28,988 nt of DNA from a virus, in the IMG/VR virus record IMGVR_UViG_3300038309_000103, positions 1 through 28,988 of that record; one strand, given 5' to 3'. Positions 28,954-28,988 of the stretch are shown in pieces; positions within the stretch are counted from its first letter, which is position 1; every line of letters starts with the position of its first letter. The notes below the pieces were generated by a model. It saw only the letters and a program-made list of their open reading frames with translations, did not search any database and was not told the origin of the DNA. A program made the translations under genes and the position numbers.

Positions 28954-28988
28954 GCCGCCTGACCGCTCGCTAACCCTCTAACCCACCA

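Noticed and set aside
1-28988. tRNA or rRNA genes
   Set aside because: No cloverleaf or rRNA-like sequence was recognised on either strand.

Overview
The window is part of a podovirus-type tailed-phage genome (free phage or prophage). Base composition is fairly GC-rich. The mix of an N4-gp56-type capsid, a P22-type portal and an N4 gp49/Sf6 gp66-family protein points to a Gram-negative, probably gammaproteobacterial, host. The spanin-like lysis genes also imply an outer membrane. The exact host cannot be read from the sequence.

Layout. Positions 1-26350 are almost all transcribed leftward (minus strand) as a tightly packed late module. In transcription order: sigma70-type promoter with an internal dyad and a leader terminator (26353-26449); terS; terL interrupted by an intein; two small genes; a lysis cassette (holin-like, i-spanin-like, embedded o-spanin); dUTPase; portal; scaffold; terminator; major capsid protein; four small connector/unknown genes; two internal-virion candidates; terminator; a giant 2593-aa polyvalent ejection-type protein with nuclease-like and metalloprotease-like domains; a beta-helix tailspike/depolymerase; a lectin-like tail protein; and a multi-domain fibre protein that runs off the left edge. 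Positions 26697-28953 are transcribed rightward: a small acidic protein, a 26-residue membrane micropeptide, a 524-aa orphan and a Cys-rich zinc-binding protein. The divergent gap 26351-26696 holds three 29-bp tandem repeats, A/T tracts and the late promoter.

The standout feature is in terL. A 352-aa intein (24025-25080) separates Walker A from Walker B. Its Hint splicing blocks are in the terminase frame. The homing endonuclease is a complete 305-codon HNH/zinc-finger ORF (24078-24995) in the +1 frame of the same strand. The conserved part of the HNH protein begins where the N-terminal Hint half ends and stops where the C-terminal half begins. About 250 codons of the intein are therefore dual-coding: endonuclease in one frame, stop-free linker in the other. 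An extended -10 promoter-like element lies just upstream inside the intein. This looks like an intein whose endonuclease is a nested, separately expressed gene instead of a fused domain.

Other points of note are an 18-bp identical dyad element near both ends of the late module, an i-spanin-like frame that reads without a stop into dUTPase while an o-spanin is encoded inside it, and a leader terminator whose U-tract almost touches the terS start codon. All functional calls are from reading motifs and context; no database search was possible.
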